Source: Tenacibaculum dicentrarchi (GTDB lineage Bacteria > Bacteroidota > Bacteroidia > Flavobacteriales > Flavobacteriaceae). From it: DNA of 64,000 bases. The translations under genes and the position numbers were made by a program. Positions 1 through 7,848 of the stretch are shown here, in pieces. Position 1 is the first letter of the stretch. Each line of letters starts with the position of its first letter. The notes beneath the pieces were generated by a model. The model made no database searches. It was given only the letters and a program-made list of their open reading frames with translations, and had not been told where the DNA came from. The DNA lies in the NCBI RefSeq assembly GCF_900239345.1, contig NZ_OESZ01000043.1, positions 1 to 64,000 of the forward strand, in the 5' to 3' direction.

Positions 1-323
1 CTCAGTACCAGTGTGGGGGATAATCCTCTCAGACCCCCTACCTATCGTTGCCATGGTAAGCCGTTACCTTACCATCTAGCTAATAGGACGCATAGTCATC
101 TTGTACCCATAAATGTTTAATAGTGTTTCGATGCCGAATCACTACATTATGGAGTGTTAATCTTCATTTCTAAAGGCTATCCTCCTGTACAAGGTAGATT
201 CTATACGCGTTACGCACCCGTTCGCCGGTCGTCATCTGTGCAAGCACAATGTTACCCCTCGACTTGCATGTGTTAAGCCTGCCGCTAGCGTTCATCCTGA
301 GCCAGGATCAAACTCTTCATTGT
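1..323 (-). rRNA. rrs: 16S ribosomal RNA, 5' portion (gene runs off the left edge)
   Basis: Read on the minus strand, the block opens with AGAGTTTGATCCTGGCTCAG (the universal 16S 5' primer site, plus positions 298-317) and continues with the conserved ACATGCAAGTCGA and GGCGAACGGGTGCGTAACGCG stretches. Only about 320 nt of the gene are inside the window. The 5' boundary is placed a few bases before the TGAAGAGTTTGATC motif by analogy with other bacteria and is uncertain by a few bases. The variable region resembles Tenacibaculum and relatives by memory only. Confidence 0.97.
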
Positions 324-558
324 ATATTTTAAATAATATTAATGAATAAGTTTCAAAAGAATTTAACTTAATTAAAAGTTATGGTTATTCTACTCTTATT
401 TACGCTGTCAATTTCAATATTTTCAATGAACGTAACTTATTTAGTTACAGATAAGATTTTACTCTTATCATTTTTTGTAGAAACGTTAGAATCGAACTAA
501 CTGACTTTTTAAAGTCATTTCCAAATTTCTTAATCGTGTCGCTTTCTGAAAGCGGTTG

Positions 559-590
559 CAAATATACATTCTTTAATTTGTTTTAAACAA
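559..590 (-). promoter_or_regulatory. rRNA promoter P2 (proximal)
   Basis: On the minus strand TTG (588-590), a 21-nt spacer and TATATTTG (559-566) match the Bacteroidota housekeeping promoter consensus TTG / TAnnTTTG. It is followed by CAACCGCTTTC, nearly the same as the sequence after P1. Transcription would start near 553, giving a 16S leader of about 230 nt. Confidence 0.85.
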
Positions 591-691
591 GTTAAATTTA
601 ACTTATTTTTTACATTTTATTAATGTAATACTTAACGATATTTTAATGAACCTTGTTAACTTTTAAACTTGCGTTTTGTTGTTAGCGGTTG

Positions 692-721
692 CAAATCTAC
701 GCCCTTTTATTGGACTGACAA
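692..721 (-). promoter_or_regulatory. rRNA promoter P1 (distal)
   Basis: On the minus strand TTG (719-721), a 19-nt spacer and TAGATTTG (692-699) match the Bacteroidota consensus. The downstream bases CAACCGCTAAC repeat those after P2, so the two promoters form a tandem pair about 130 nt apart, as in many bacterial rRNA operons. Confidence 0.82.
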
Positions 722-928
722 GGGATTTTATTTGTTTATTTTTAAAGTATTTTACTAACCACTGATTTTCAAAGCATTAAACCTTAATTATTATTTATCA
801 TAAACAAAATTTGAACGACATCAATTTCCCCATTTTTAACTCTTATTACTATCGGCACAAGCAAGATGCTCGCGATAGCGTATAAAAAACGAAACTAAAT
901 AGCTAAAAACAAACACCGTAAATAGACT

Positions 929-1012
929 TAGCCCCGATTGAAGCATCTGTTTGAGCTCTTTTTTTGATTTTTCTTCAAAAAAAAGCGAGTGCAGAAAGCG
1001 GGAAATAGCTCC
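929..1012 (+). repeat. Dispersed palindromic repeat family A, copy 1
   Basis: The element starts TAGCCCCGATTGAAGCATC, continues TTTGAGCTC, has a central stem TTTTTTTGA / TCAAAAAAA, then GCGAGTGCAGAAAGCGGGAAA and a decayed right end. This copy carries changes in the outer arm (AGCTCC where other copies have GCTTC), so it looks older or relaxed. It lies between the rRNA promoters and the aromatic operon promoter. Confidence 0.85.
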
Positions 1013-1072
1013 AAAAAAATCAAACAAAAACTACAATAATTAACCCTATTTAATAAATATAACCGAACTAAT

Positions 1073-1102
1073 TTGTTTTTATCAGATTAATCTTTAGATT
1101 TG
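1073..1102 (+). promoter_or_regulatory. Promoter of the aromatic amino acid operon
   Basis: TTG (1073-1075, within TTTG), a 19-nt spacer and TAGATTTG (1095-1102) match the Bacteroidota consensus exactly. Transcription would start near 1108, only about 16 nt before the leader peptide ATG at 1124. Confidence 0.82.
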
Positions 1103-1123
1103 TCAGACACAACAAAAACAAAA

Positions 1124-1186
1124 ATGACATTACAAAATAATAACAAAGGATTCTATTTCTATTTTTATTTCTTTAATAAGAACTGA
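1124..1186 (+). CDS. Phe/Tyr-rich leader peptide of an attenuator (pheL-like)
   Basis: This 20-codon reading frame starts with ATG at 1124 and stops with TGA at 1184-1186. Residues 10-17 read FYFYFYFF, that is five Phe and three Tyr codons in a row (1151-1174), just before genes for Phe and Tyr synthesis. The stop codon overlaps the 5' arm of a predicted antiterminator (1185-1195). A ribosome that finishes the peptide would cover that arm, while a ribosome stalled for charged Phe or Tyr tRNA would leave it free. This is the classical design of amino-acid attenuator leader peptides (pheL, trpL, hisL); its function here is inferred from sequence alone. Confidence 0.85.
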   Translation: MTLQNNNKGFYFYFYFFNKN

Positions 1187-1232
1187 GACTTTGTATCGTA
1201 ATGTTAAATAACATATATAATTATAAAGTCTC
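1185..1232 (+). promoter_or_regulatory. Antiterminator hairpin of the aromatic operon attenuator
   Basis: GAGACTTT (1185-1192) is the exact reverse complement of AAAGTCTC (1225-1232). With the adjoining bases GTA / TTAT the stem reaches 11 pairs, one of them G-U (1185-1195 with 1222-1232). The 3' arm is the same segment that forms the 5' arm of the downstream terminator, so the two structures exclude each other. Confidence 0.82.
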
Positions 1233-1252
1233 GATATCGAGGCTTTTTTTTT
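1228..1252 (+). terminator. Attenuator terminator before pheA
   Basis: GTCTCGATATCGAGGC (1228-1243) folds into a stem of six pairs (one G-U) with an ATAT loop and is followed at once by nine T (1244-1252). It sits only 8 nt before the pheA start codon, so it can serve only as a conditional terminator inside the operon leader. Confidence 0.87.
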
Positions 1253-1260
1253 GACTAAAA

Positions 1261-2103
1261 ATGAAAGAAATTATAGCAATTCAAGGAGCAGAAGGCTCTA
1301 ACCATCATAAAGTAGCTCGTGACTTTTACGGAAAAACACAAATAATAGAATGTATGTCCTTTGATACTTTAGTAGATAATCTGCTAAATGAAAAAGCAAC
1401 TATCGGAATTATGGCACTCGAAAATACCATCGCTGGTTCGATTATTCCGAATTATGCACTCATCGATAACCATAATTTACAAATAATAGGTGAACAATAT
1501 TTAAATATTCATCACCATTTAATGGCATTGCCCAATCAGAAAATTGAAGATATCAAAGAAGTTTGCTCACATCCAATGGCACTCCTGCAATGTAAAGAAT
1601 TTTTTAAAAAATATCCGAAAATAAAACTAATCGAAGATGTCGATACCGCTGAAGTCGCTAAAAGAATCGCTCAAAATAACCTGAAAGGAGTCGCTGCAAT
1701 TGCTCCAAAAATCGCCGCAGAAATATTTAACCTAAACATTATCGAAGACAGCATTCAAACAATCAAAGAAAATGCAACCCGATTCGTAATACTAGAAACC
1801 AAAAAAAGAAATCACCAAAATAATAGCGATAATACTATCAAAAATAGCAATAAAGCATCACTTAAATTTCAACTAGACCACAAAAGAGGCAGTTTAGCAA
1901 CCATATTAAACGTATTAAGCGATTGTAAAATGAATTTAACAAAAATTCAATCGCTACCAGTAATAGAAGCTCCATGGAAATATTCCTTCTTCGTTGATGT
2001 TACTTTTGATGAATATCAACACTATGAAAAAGCAATCGCAATTATAGAAATAATGGCGGAAAATTTGAAAATATTAGGAGCATACAAAAACGGAAGAAAA
2101 TGA
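1261..2103 (+). CDS. pheA: Prephenate dehydratase
   Basis: The enzyme converts prephenate to phenylpyruvate, the last ring-forming step toward phenylalanine. At 280 residues it has the usual length of a monofunctional enzyme: a catalytic part (about 1-185) with the TRF motif near residue 173 (ENATRFVIL), and a C-terminal ACT domain (about 200-280, beginning HKRGSLATIL). The ACT motif usually written ESRP reads QSLP here, so feedback by Phe may be altered. Its ATG directly follows the attenuator terminator, and its stop overlaps the next start (ATGA at 2100-2103). C-ending codons such as ATC are noticeably more common than in the genes downstream. Confidence 0.95.
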   Translation: MKEIIAIQGAEGSNHHKVARDFYGKTQIIECMSFDTLVDNLLNEKATIGIMALENTIAGSIIPNYALIDNHNLQIIGEQYLNIHHHLMALPNQKIEDIKEVCSHPMALLQCKEFFKKYPKIKLIEDVDTAEVAKRIAQNNLKGVAAIAPKIAAEIFNLNIIEDSIQTIKENATRFVILETKKRNHQNNSDNTIKNSNKASLKFQLDHKRGSLATILNVLSDCKMNLTKIQSLPVIEAPWKYSFFVDVTFDEYQHYEKAIAIIEIMAENLKILGAYKNGRK

Positions 2104-3245
2104 TTCAACCAGCAAAAAGATTAAATACCGTACAAGAATACTACTTCTCTAAAAAATTAAGAGAAGTTAGAGAATTAGCATCCCAAGGGAAACCAATTAT
2201 CAATATGGGAATCGGAAGCCCCGATTTATTGCCGCCGCCAATCGTAATAAACGCAATTCAGGAAAGTTTTGAACACGCCGTTGCACATAAATATCAAAGC
2301 TATCAAGGATTACCAGAATTACGAAACGCAATTTCTAAGTTCTATAATGAAAAATTTGGAGTAGCCTCTAATCCTGAAAATGAAATATTACCTTTAATGG
2401 GTAGTAAAGAAGGAATTATGCATATTTCTATGGCTTTTTTAAATGAAGGCGATAAAGTATTAATTCCAAACCCTGGTTATCCGACTTATACTTCTGTTAC
2501 TAAATTAGTAGGTGCAACACCACTTTTTTACAACTTAAGTGATACAACTAACTGGCAACCAAATTTTGAAGAATTAGAAAAGTTAGATTTAGAAAACGTA
2601 AAAATTATGTGGGTAAATTATCCGCATATGCCAACGGGAACAAACGCAACTTTAGAAACTTTTGAAAAATTAGTAGCTTTTGGTAAAAAACATCAAATAT
2701 TAATTGTTAATGATAATCCGTATAGTTTTATTTTAAATGATAATCCTATCAGTATTTTACAAGTGGATGGCGCTAAAGAGATTGCTTTAGAATTAAATTC
2801 ATTAAGTAAAACATTTAACATGGCAGGTTGGCGTGTTGGTATGGTTTTGGGTAATGCTAATTTTATCAATCAGATATTAAAGGTTAAAAGTAATATGGAT
2901 TCTGGTATGTTTTACGGAATTCAAAAAGGTGCTATTGAAGCTTTACATTTATCTGATGAATGGTTTATTGCTCAGAATAAAATATATGAAGAGCGTAGAA
3001 ATTTAATTTTTCAACTTGCTGATAAATTAAACTGTACTTATAATAAAAATTCAACAGGTTTGTTTGTTTGGGCTAAAATTCCTGAAGGAAAAAAATCCGA
3101 AGAAACTGCCGATGAAATTTTATACGGAAAAGATATATTTATTACTCCTGGAACTGTTTTTGGTTCGCAAGGAGAAGGTTATATTCGTTTTTCATTATGT
3201 ATTACAAAAGAAGTAATTAAAGAAGCAATTAATAGATTTGCCTAA
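2100..3245 (+). CDS. Class I/II PLP aminotransferase (probable aromatic aminotransferase)
   Basis: This 381-residue fold type I aminotransferase has the PLP lysine in SLSKTFNMAGWR near residue 236 and the NPGYPTY and GIGSPD motifs of the AspC/aromatic group. From its place between prephenate dehydratase and prephenate dehydrogenase, it probably transaminates phenylpyruvate and 4-hydroxyphenylpyruvate with glutamate. An aspartate aminotransferase role cannot be excluded, because this subgroup is hard to separate by sequence. It overlaps pheA by 4 nt, which suggests translational coupling. The first 240 nt share the C-ending codon preference of pheA; the rest does not. Confidence 0.88.
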   Translation: MIQPAKRLNTVQEYYFSKKLREVRELASQGKPIINMGIGSPDLLPPPIVINAIQESFEHAVAHKYQSYQGLPELRNAISKFYNEKFGVASNPENEILPLMGSKEGIMHISMAFLNEGDKVLIPNPGYPTYTSVTKLVGATPLFYNLSDTTNWQPNFEELEKLDLENVKIMWVNYPHMPTGTNATLETFEKLVAFGKKHQILIVNDNPYSFILNDNPISILQVDGAKEIALELNSLSKTFNMAGWRVGMVLGNANFINQILKVKSNMDSGMFYGIQKGAIEALHLSDEWFIAQNKIYEERRNLIFQLADKLNCTYNKNSTGLFVWAKIPEGKKSEETADEILYGKDIFITPGTVFGSQGEGYIRFSLCITKEVIKEAINRFA

Positions 3246-3297
3246 ATAGGTAAAATAAAATATCATTTCTGTGATAGAAATGCAGTAAAATAATAAT

Positions 3298-4146
3298 ATG
3301 AACGTATTTGTAATTGGTGTTGGTTTAATTGGTGGAAGCATGGTTTTAGATATTCAAAGAGAATATCCTGAGGCTGTTGTTTATGGAATTGATGCCAACG
3401 AAAATCATTTAGATGAAGCTAAAAAAATTGGCGTAATTCATCATAAAGCAACGTTTAGCGAATTAGAAAAAGCAAGTATTGTAATTATTTCAATACCTGT
3501 TGATGTTCAAATAGCAATAATACCTAAAGTTTTAGATATTATTGCTGATGATTGTTTAGTTTTAGATGTAGGTTCTACAAAAGCAAACATTTGTGAAGCT
3601 ATTAAAAATCATCCGAAGCGAAGAAATTTTTTAGCAACACACCCTATTGCAGGTACTGAATTTTCAGGACCAACAGCAGCACATGAAAATTTGTTTAAAC
3701 AAAAAACAAATATTATTTGTGAAGTAGAAAAAACAGCTTTCAAATTACAAGAAATAGCTTTAGAAATTTTCTCAAAGCTAGGAATGAGAATTCGTTATAT
3801 GGATGCAAAATCGCATGATAAACACATTGCATATGTATCTCATTTATCGCATATCAGTTCTTTTATGTTAGGAAAAACTGTTATCGAAAAAGAAAAAAAC
3901 GAACGTGATATTTTTGACATGGCAGGTTCTGGTTTTGCATCAACAGTTCGTTTAGCAAAAAGTTCACCAGCAATGTGGACGGCTATTTTTAAACAAAATA
4001 AAGACAACGTTGTAGAAACTTTGGAAGAATATATCAATAATTTACAACAATTTAAAGAGTTAATACTAGAAGATGATTTTACTAAAATCCATAACGAAAT
4101 GGAAAGTACAAATCACATAAAACAAATATTAAACGGCATAAAATAA
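3298..4146 (+). CDS. tyrA: Prephenate dehydrogenase
   Basis: The protein oxidatively decarboxylates prephenate to 4-hydroxyphenylpyruvate for tyrosine synthesis. The N-terminal Rossmann fold begins at once with GVGLIGGS (residues 7-14), followed by the family's ATHPIAGTEFSGP segment and the HDKHIAYVSHLSH helix that carries catalytic histidines. At 282 residues it lacks a fused chorismate mutase or ACT domain. It lies 52 nt after the aminotransferase in the same operon. The short gap contains a small hairpin, ATTTCTGTGATAGAAAT, of unknown meaning. Confidence 0.94.
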   Translation: MNVFVIGVGLIGGSMVLDIQREYPEAVVYGIDANENHLDEAKKIGVIHHKATFSELEKASIVIISIPVDVQIAIIPKVLDIIADDCLVLDVGSTKANICEAIKNHPKRRNFLATHPIAGTEFSGPTAAHENLFKQKTNIICEVEKTAFKLQEIALEIFSKLGMRIRYMDAKSHDKHIAYVSHLSHISSFMLGKTVIEKEKNERDIFDMAGSGFASTVRLAKSSPAMWTAIFKQNKDNVVETLEEYINNLQQFKELILEDDFTKIHNEMESTNHIKQILNGIK

Positions 4147-4166
4147 AGGCCATAATAATTATTAAA

Positions 4167-5249
4167 ATGGAAAATACAAAAGAATTAAGAACATGGTTGG
4201 ATGATATGAATTTAGCGCATCCACTAGTAATAGCAGGGCCTTGTAGTGCAGAAACCGAAGAGCAGGTTTTAAAAATTGCACACGAATTAAAAGATTCTGA
4301 TGTAAACTATTTTAGAGCAGGAATTTGGAAACCAAGAACTAGACCTGGAAATTTTGAAGGTGTAGGTGCTTTAGGTTTAAAGTGGTTACAAAAAGTAAAA
4401 GAAGAAACAGGAATGAAAACCTGTACTGAAGTTGCCAATGCAGCCCACGTAAAATTAGCTTTAGAACATGATATAGATTTATTATGGATTGGTGCTCGTT
4501 CAACAGTATCGCCATTTATTATGCAAGAAATTGCGGATGCGTTAAAAGGAACTGATAAAATCGTATTAGTTAAAAATCCTGTAAATCCAGATTTAGCTTT
4601 ATGGCTAGGTGGTATTGAAAGATTATATACAGCAGGAATTAAAAATTTAGGAGCTATTCACAGAGGTTTTTCTACGTATGAAAAATCTAAATACAGAAAT
4701 ATTCCTGAATGGCAAATTGCTATTGAATTTCAAAACAGATTTCCTGATTTACCTTTAATTTGTGACCCTTCGCATATTACAGGAAACAGAGAAATGGTTT
4801 TTGATGTTTGTCAAACTGCTTTAGATTTAAACTTTGATGGTTTAATGGTTGAAACTCATTTTGACCCTGAAAAGGCTTGGAGTGATGCTGCTCAACAAGT
4901 AACTCCTACTAAGTTAAAGCAGATTATGACTGATTTAAAAATTAGAAAAGCAACAGAAACAGATTCTGAATACAGAGAATCTTTAGATAATTTACGTGCT
5001 CAAATTAATATTGTTGATGGACAATTAATAGAAATGATGGGCAAAAGAATGAAAGTTGCCGATAAAATTGGTGCTTTAAAGAAAGATATGAACGTTGCTG
5101 TTTTACAGTCTAGACGTTGGAATGAAATTCTTGGAAACATGATTCTTGAAGGTGAAAGCAAAGGATTAAGCGAAGAATTTGTTTTAAAAATGTTTAAAGC
5201 AATTCACCAAGAATCTATTAATCATCAAGAAAAAATTATTAAAGGATAA
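4167..5249 (+). CDS. Bifunctional DAHP synthase / chorismate mutase
   Basis: The protein has 360 residues. About 1-260 form a type I-beta (KDO8P-synthase-like) DAHP synthase, with AGPCSAE, FRAGIWKPRTRPG and the metal-binding DPSHITG; it condenses PEP and erythrose 4-phosphate as the entry to the shikimate pathway. About 268-360 form an AroQ chorismate mutase helix bundle (LDNLRAQINIVDGQLIEMMG...). In related fusions the mutase part also acts as the allosteric sensor of prephenate or chorismate. It is the last gene of the aromatic operon, 20 nt after tyrA, so the operon joins pathway entry and the two terminal branches under one attenuator. Confidence 0.94.
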   Translation: MENTKELRTWLDDMNLAHPLVIAGPCSAETEEQVLKIAHELKDSDVNYFRAGIWKPRTRPGNFEGVGALGLKWLQKVKEETGMKTCTEVANAAHVKLALEHDIDLLWIGARSTVSPFIMQEIADALKGTDKIVLVKNPVNPDLALWLGGIERLYTAGIKNLGAIHRGFSTYEKSKYRNIPEWQIAIEFQNRFPDLPLICDPSHITGNREMVFDVCQTALDLNFDGLMVETHFDPEKAWSDAAQQVTPTKLKQIMTDLKIRKATETDSEYRESLDNLRAQINIVDGQLIEMMGKRMKVADKIGALKKDMNVAVLQSRRWNEILGNMILEGESKGLSEEFVLKMFKAIHQESINHQEKIIKG

Positions 5250-5267
5250 AATAATAACAGTTATTTT

Positions 5268-5358
5268 TTGGGCGTTACCAGAAGGGTCAGGCTTTCGTTA
5301 CTCGCTTTTTTTTGAAGAAAAATCAAAAAAAGAGCTCAAACAAACCACTCAATCCTTA
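5268..5358 (-). repeat. Dispersed palindromic repeat family A, copy 2 (variant right end)
   Basis: Read on the minus strand it carries TTTGAGCTC, the central stem TTTTTTTGA / TCAAAAAAA and GCGAGTAACGAAAGCC, then continues TGACCCTTCTGGTAACGCCC instead of the GGGAAATTGCTTC end of the other copies. The left arm is also diverged. It therefore represents a second subtype sharing the core. Confidence 0.75.
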
Positions 5359-5397
5359 ACGCAAATTCACAATTTAATTATTATTTTTTTTAATATC

Positions 5398-5433
5398 AAA
5401 AACCTCATAACACTAAAAAGTTATGAGGTTTTT
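5398..5433. terminator. Bidirectional terminator after the aromatic operon
   Basis: AAAAACCTCATAAC and GTTATGAGGTTTTT form a 14-pair stem with an 8-nt loop, with U-runs available on both strands. It ends the aromatic operon about 150 nt after the last stop codon. Confidence 0.88.
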
Positions 5434-5492
5434 ATTTTTTAGCTTCTTTACTTAAAAAATAACTAAAAATATAAATGATAACTTATTGTTTC

Positions 5493-5585
5493 TAGCCCCG
5501 ATTGAAGCATTTGTTTGAGCTCTTTTTTATTTTTCTTTTCGAAAAAATAAAAAAAGCGAGTGCGGAAAGCGGGAAATTGCTTCAA
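5493..5585 (+). repeat. Dispersed palindromic repeat family A, copy 3
   Basis: It begins TAGCCCCGATTGAAGCATTT and ends GCGGGAAATTGCTTC. Its central stem is TTTTTTATTTTTC / GAAAAAATAAAAAA, different in sequence from copies 1, 2 and 5 yet still self-complementary. It ends about 80 nt before the rsgA start. Confidence 0.88.
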
Positions 5586-5666
5586 ATCATTTTTATATCA
5601 TTAGTAATATTAAAAATCACTCTATTTGATATTATTATTTTACATAAATTTCTGCATCTTTGTGCC

Positions 5667-6632
5667 ATGACAGGAATCGTATATAAATCTACAGGAAGTT
5701 GGTATTGGGTAAAGTGTGAGGACGTTTTATACAAATGCCGTATTAAAGGAAAATTTCGACTAAAAGGTATTAAAAGTACCAATCCGATTGCCGTTGGAGA
5801 CAAAGTTAATTTTGAATTAGAAACCAAGAATAACGAAGAAACAGGTTTAATTACCGAAATTCATGAACGTGATAATTTTATTGTTCGTAAATCGGTAAAT
5901 TTATCGAAGCAAACACATATTATCGCATCTAATATTGACCAAGTTTTTTTGCTGGTTACGATTAACAATCCGCCTACTTTTACCACTTTTATTGATAGAT
6001 TTTTAGTTTCTACAAGAGCTTACAGAATTGATACTATTTTAGTTTTTAATAAAATAGATTCTTACGAAATTGAAGAACGTGGTGAAATTTTATACCTAAA
6101 AGATATTTATGAAACTATCGGTTACCGATGTATTGAAGTATCTGCAAAGGAAAACACCAATGTTGATAAAATTAAAGAAATGATGCTTGGAAAAACCTCA
6201 ATGTTTGTAGGACATTCAGGTGTTGGAAAAACTACTTTGGTAAATGCTATTGATACAAATCTGAACTTAAAAACAAAGGAAATTTCAGACCAACATAATC
6301 AAGGAAAACACACCACTACTTTTGCAGAAATGTTCGATTTAAGCATCGAAAACTCAAAAGATGCCCGAATTATTGATACTCCAGGTATTAAAGGTTTTGG
6401 AGTTGTTGATATTGATAAATATGAATTAGGCGATTATTTTCCTGAATTTTTTGAACTAAAACAACATTGTAAATTCAATAACTGTATTCATGTTAACGAA
6501 CCTAAATGCGCTGTAAAAGATGCTTTAGAAGAAGATACTATTTCTTGGGAACGTTATAAAAGTTATTTGCAAATTTTAGAAGGTGAAGAAGAACATTATC
6601 GAACTGATATTTGGGAAAAAGATAAAGAATAA
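5667..6632 (+). CDS. rsgA: Ribosome small subunit-dependent GTPase A
   Basis: RsgA is a circularly permuted GTPase that assists late maturation of the 30S subunit. The motifs appear in the permuted order: G4 FNKID, then G1 GHSGVGKTTL near residue 183, then G3 DTPG, followed by the zinc knuckle CKFNNCIHVNEPKC. An N-terminal OB fold precedes them. I chose the ATG at 5667 (MTGIVYKSTG), which gives 321 residues, the normal length; the frame is open further upstream but there it reads through repeat copy 3. CATCTTTG at 5656-5663, a near match to the -7 consensus, lies just before this ATG. It is directly followed by dtd with no gap. Confidence 0.93.
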   Translation: MTGIVYKSTGSWYWVKCEDVLYKCRIKGKFRLKGIKSTNPIAVGDKVNFELETKNNEETGLITEIHERDNFIVRKSVNLSKQTHIIASNIDQVFLLVTINNPPTFTTFIDRFLVSTRAYRIDTILVFNKIDSYEIEERGEILYLKDIYETIGYRCIEVSAKENTNVDKIKEMMLGKTSMFVGHSGVGKTTLVNAIDTNLNLKTKEISDQHNQGKHTTTFAEMFDLSIENSKDARIIDTPGIKGFGVVDIDKYELGDYFPEFFELKQHCKFNNCIHVNEPKCAVKDALEEDTISWERYKSYLQILEGEEEHYRTDIWEKDKE

Positions 6633-7085
6633 ATGAAAGCAGTTGTTCAAAGAGTAAGCAAAGCAAGTGTAACTATTGAAGGAGAAAAAGTTGCTGATAT
6701 TCAAAATGGTTTGCTAATTTTAGTAGGCATTACTGATGATGATGATACAGAAGATATTAACTGGTTATCTAAAAAAATAACGAATCTTCGAATTTTTAAT
6801 GATGAAAATCAGATGATGAATCAATCTTTAATTGATATTAAAGAAGATGCAATTATCGTTAGTCAGTTTACATTACAAGCATCAACAAAAAAAGGAAACA
6901 GACCAAGCTACATGAACGCTTCAAAACCTGAAATCGCCATTCCTTTATATAATCAATTTATAAATCAGGTAGAAAACGACTTAGGTAAAAAAGTACAAAC
7001 TGGTAATTTTGGTGCAGATATGAAAGTAGAACTTTTAAATGATGGACCTGTTACTATTATTATTGATAGTAAAAATAAAGTTTAA
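6633..7085 (+). CDS. dtd: D-aminoacyl-tRNA deacylase
   Basis: The enzyme hydrolyses D-amino acids wrongly attached to tRNA. The 150-residue length and the motifs SQFTLQAS (catalytic Thr region) and NDGPVTIIID (the Gly-Pro motif that excludes L-substrates) are typical. The start codon immediately follows the rsgA stop, so the two genes are almost certainly co-transcribed and perhaps translationally coupled. Confidence 0.95.
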   Translation: MKAVVQRVSKASVTIEGEKVADIQNGLLILVGITDDDDTEDINWLSKKITNLRIFNDENQMMNQSLIDIKEDAIIVSQFTLQASTKKGNRPSYMNASKPEIAIPLYNQFINQVENDLGKKVQTGNFGADMKVELLNDGPVTIIIDSKNKV

Positions 7086-7144
7086 AACTACTGTTTTATA
7101 GTTAGTAGCAATTCAACAAAAAGATATTCACTTTTAAAGTATAA

Positions 7145-7837
7145 ATGAAAAAACCAAGAAGCAAATGTTACAAATGCATGATGCCTTCATCTTCATGTAT
7201 TTGTAAATACATTAATCGTTCCCAAACCAAAACTCGTTTTATTATTCTTATGCACCCAAAAGAGTACAAAAAAGAAAGAAACGGAACGGGACGTATGACA
7301 AATCTTCAACTTGAAAATTCTGAAATTATAGTTGGTGTAGATTTCACAAATAATAAACGTGTAAATGAAATACTGACTGAAGAAAAAAATTCTTCTTACT
7401 TACTTTATCCTGGAGAAGATACTTTTAATTTATCAGTAAGAGAAAGTTCAGACATAATTTCATTTATGGGTGATAATCCACATATTTTTATTCTTGATGG
7501 AACATGGCCTTGCGCTCGTAAAATGCTAAAATTGAGTAAAAACTTACAAAAACTAAAAAGAGTAAGCTTTGATAATAAAATAAAATCGAAATTTACGATT
7601 AAACAACAACCTGCACCTCTTTGTCTTAGTACTATTGAATCAGTTTATACAGTCTTAAATTTACTTAATCAAAGTGAATTAGAACAATGTGATACTAAAG
7701 ATTTTCTTGTTCCTTTTGAAAAAATGATTGACCATCAAATTAAATGTATGGTAGACACAAATAACAAAGAACTTATCCCTAAGAATGTTTATAAAAAAAA
7801 TATGGAAAGAAGTATTATTTTTGAAAAAGAAAATTAG
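7145..7837 (+). CDS. DTW-domain protein, probable tRNA-uridine aminocarboxypropyltransferase
   Basis: The DTW family (TapT in E. coli) makes acp3U in tRNA from S-adenosylmethionine. The diagnostic D-x-T-W motif appears as LDGTWPCARKML, preceded by a Cys-rich N-terminus (CYKCMMPSSSCIC) and followed by APLCLSTIES, all family features. At 230 residues it is complete. It stands 59 nt after dtd in a run of tRNA-quality genes (dtd, this gene, tcdA). Confidence 0.85.
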   Translation: MKKPRSKCYKCMMPSSSCICKYINRSQTKTRFIILMHPKEYKKERNGTGRMTNLQLENSEIIVGVDFTNNKRVNEILTEEKNSSYLLYPGEDTFNLSVRESSDIISFMGDNPHIFILDGTWPCARKMLKLSKNLQKLKRVSFDNKIKSKFTIKQQPAPLCLSTIESVYTVLNLLNQSELEQCDTKDFLVPFEKMIDHQIKCMVDTNNKELIPKNVYKKNMERSIIFEKEN

Positions 7838-7848
7838 TTGTCTTTTTT

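Larger units (their letters stand above)
324..1123. other. rRNA leader and divergent control region without protein genes
   Basis: This 800-nt stretch holds the 16S leader, two tandem rRNA promoters firing leftwards (at about 559-590 and 692-721), one copy of the dispersed palindromic repeat (929-1012) and the rightward promoter of the aromatic operon (1073-1102). A 63-codon open frame on the minus strand (836-1027) reads through the repeat and has no sign of being a gene. Confidence 0.75.
5250..5666. other. Intergenic region with two family A repeats around a terminator
   Basis: These 417 nt hold repeat copy 2 in inverted orientation (about 5268-5358), a strong terminator (5398-5433), repeat copy 3 (5493-5585) and the upstream region of rsgA. 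No gene is evident. An in-frame extension of rsgA upstream to 5502 runs through repeat copy 3 and is not believable as protein. Confidence 0.75.

Noticed and set aside
836-1027. 63-codon open frame on the minus strand
   Set aside because: Most of it reads through repeat family A copy 1, it lies in the rRNA-aromatic operon control region, and the protein has no recognisable features.
5502-5666. N-terminal extension of rsgA by 55 codons
   Set aside because: The extension translates repeat copy 3 and AT-rich spacer; the ATG at 5667 gives the normal RsgA start.
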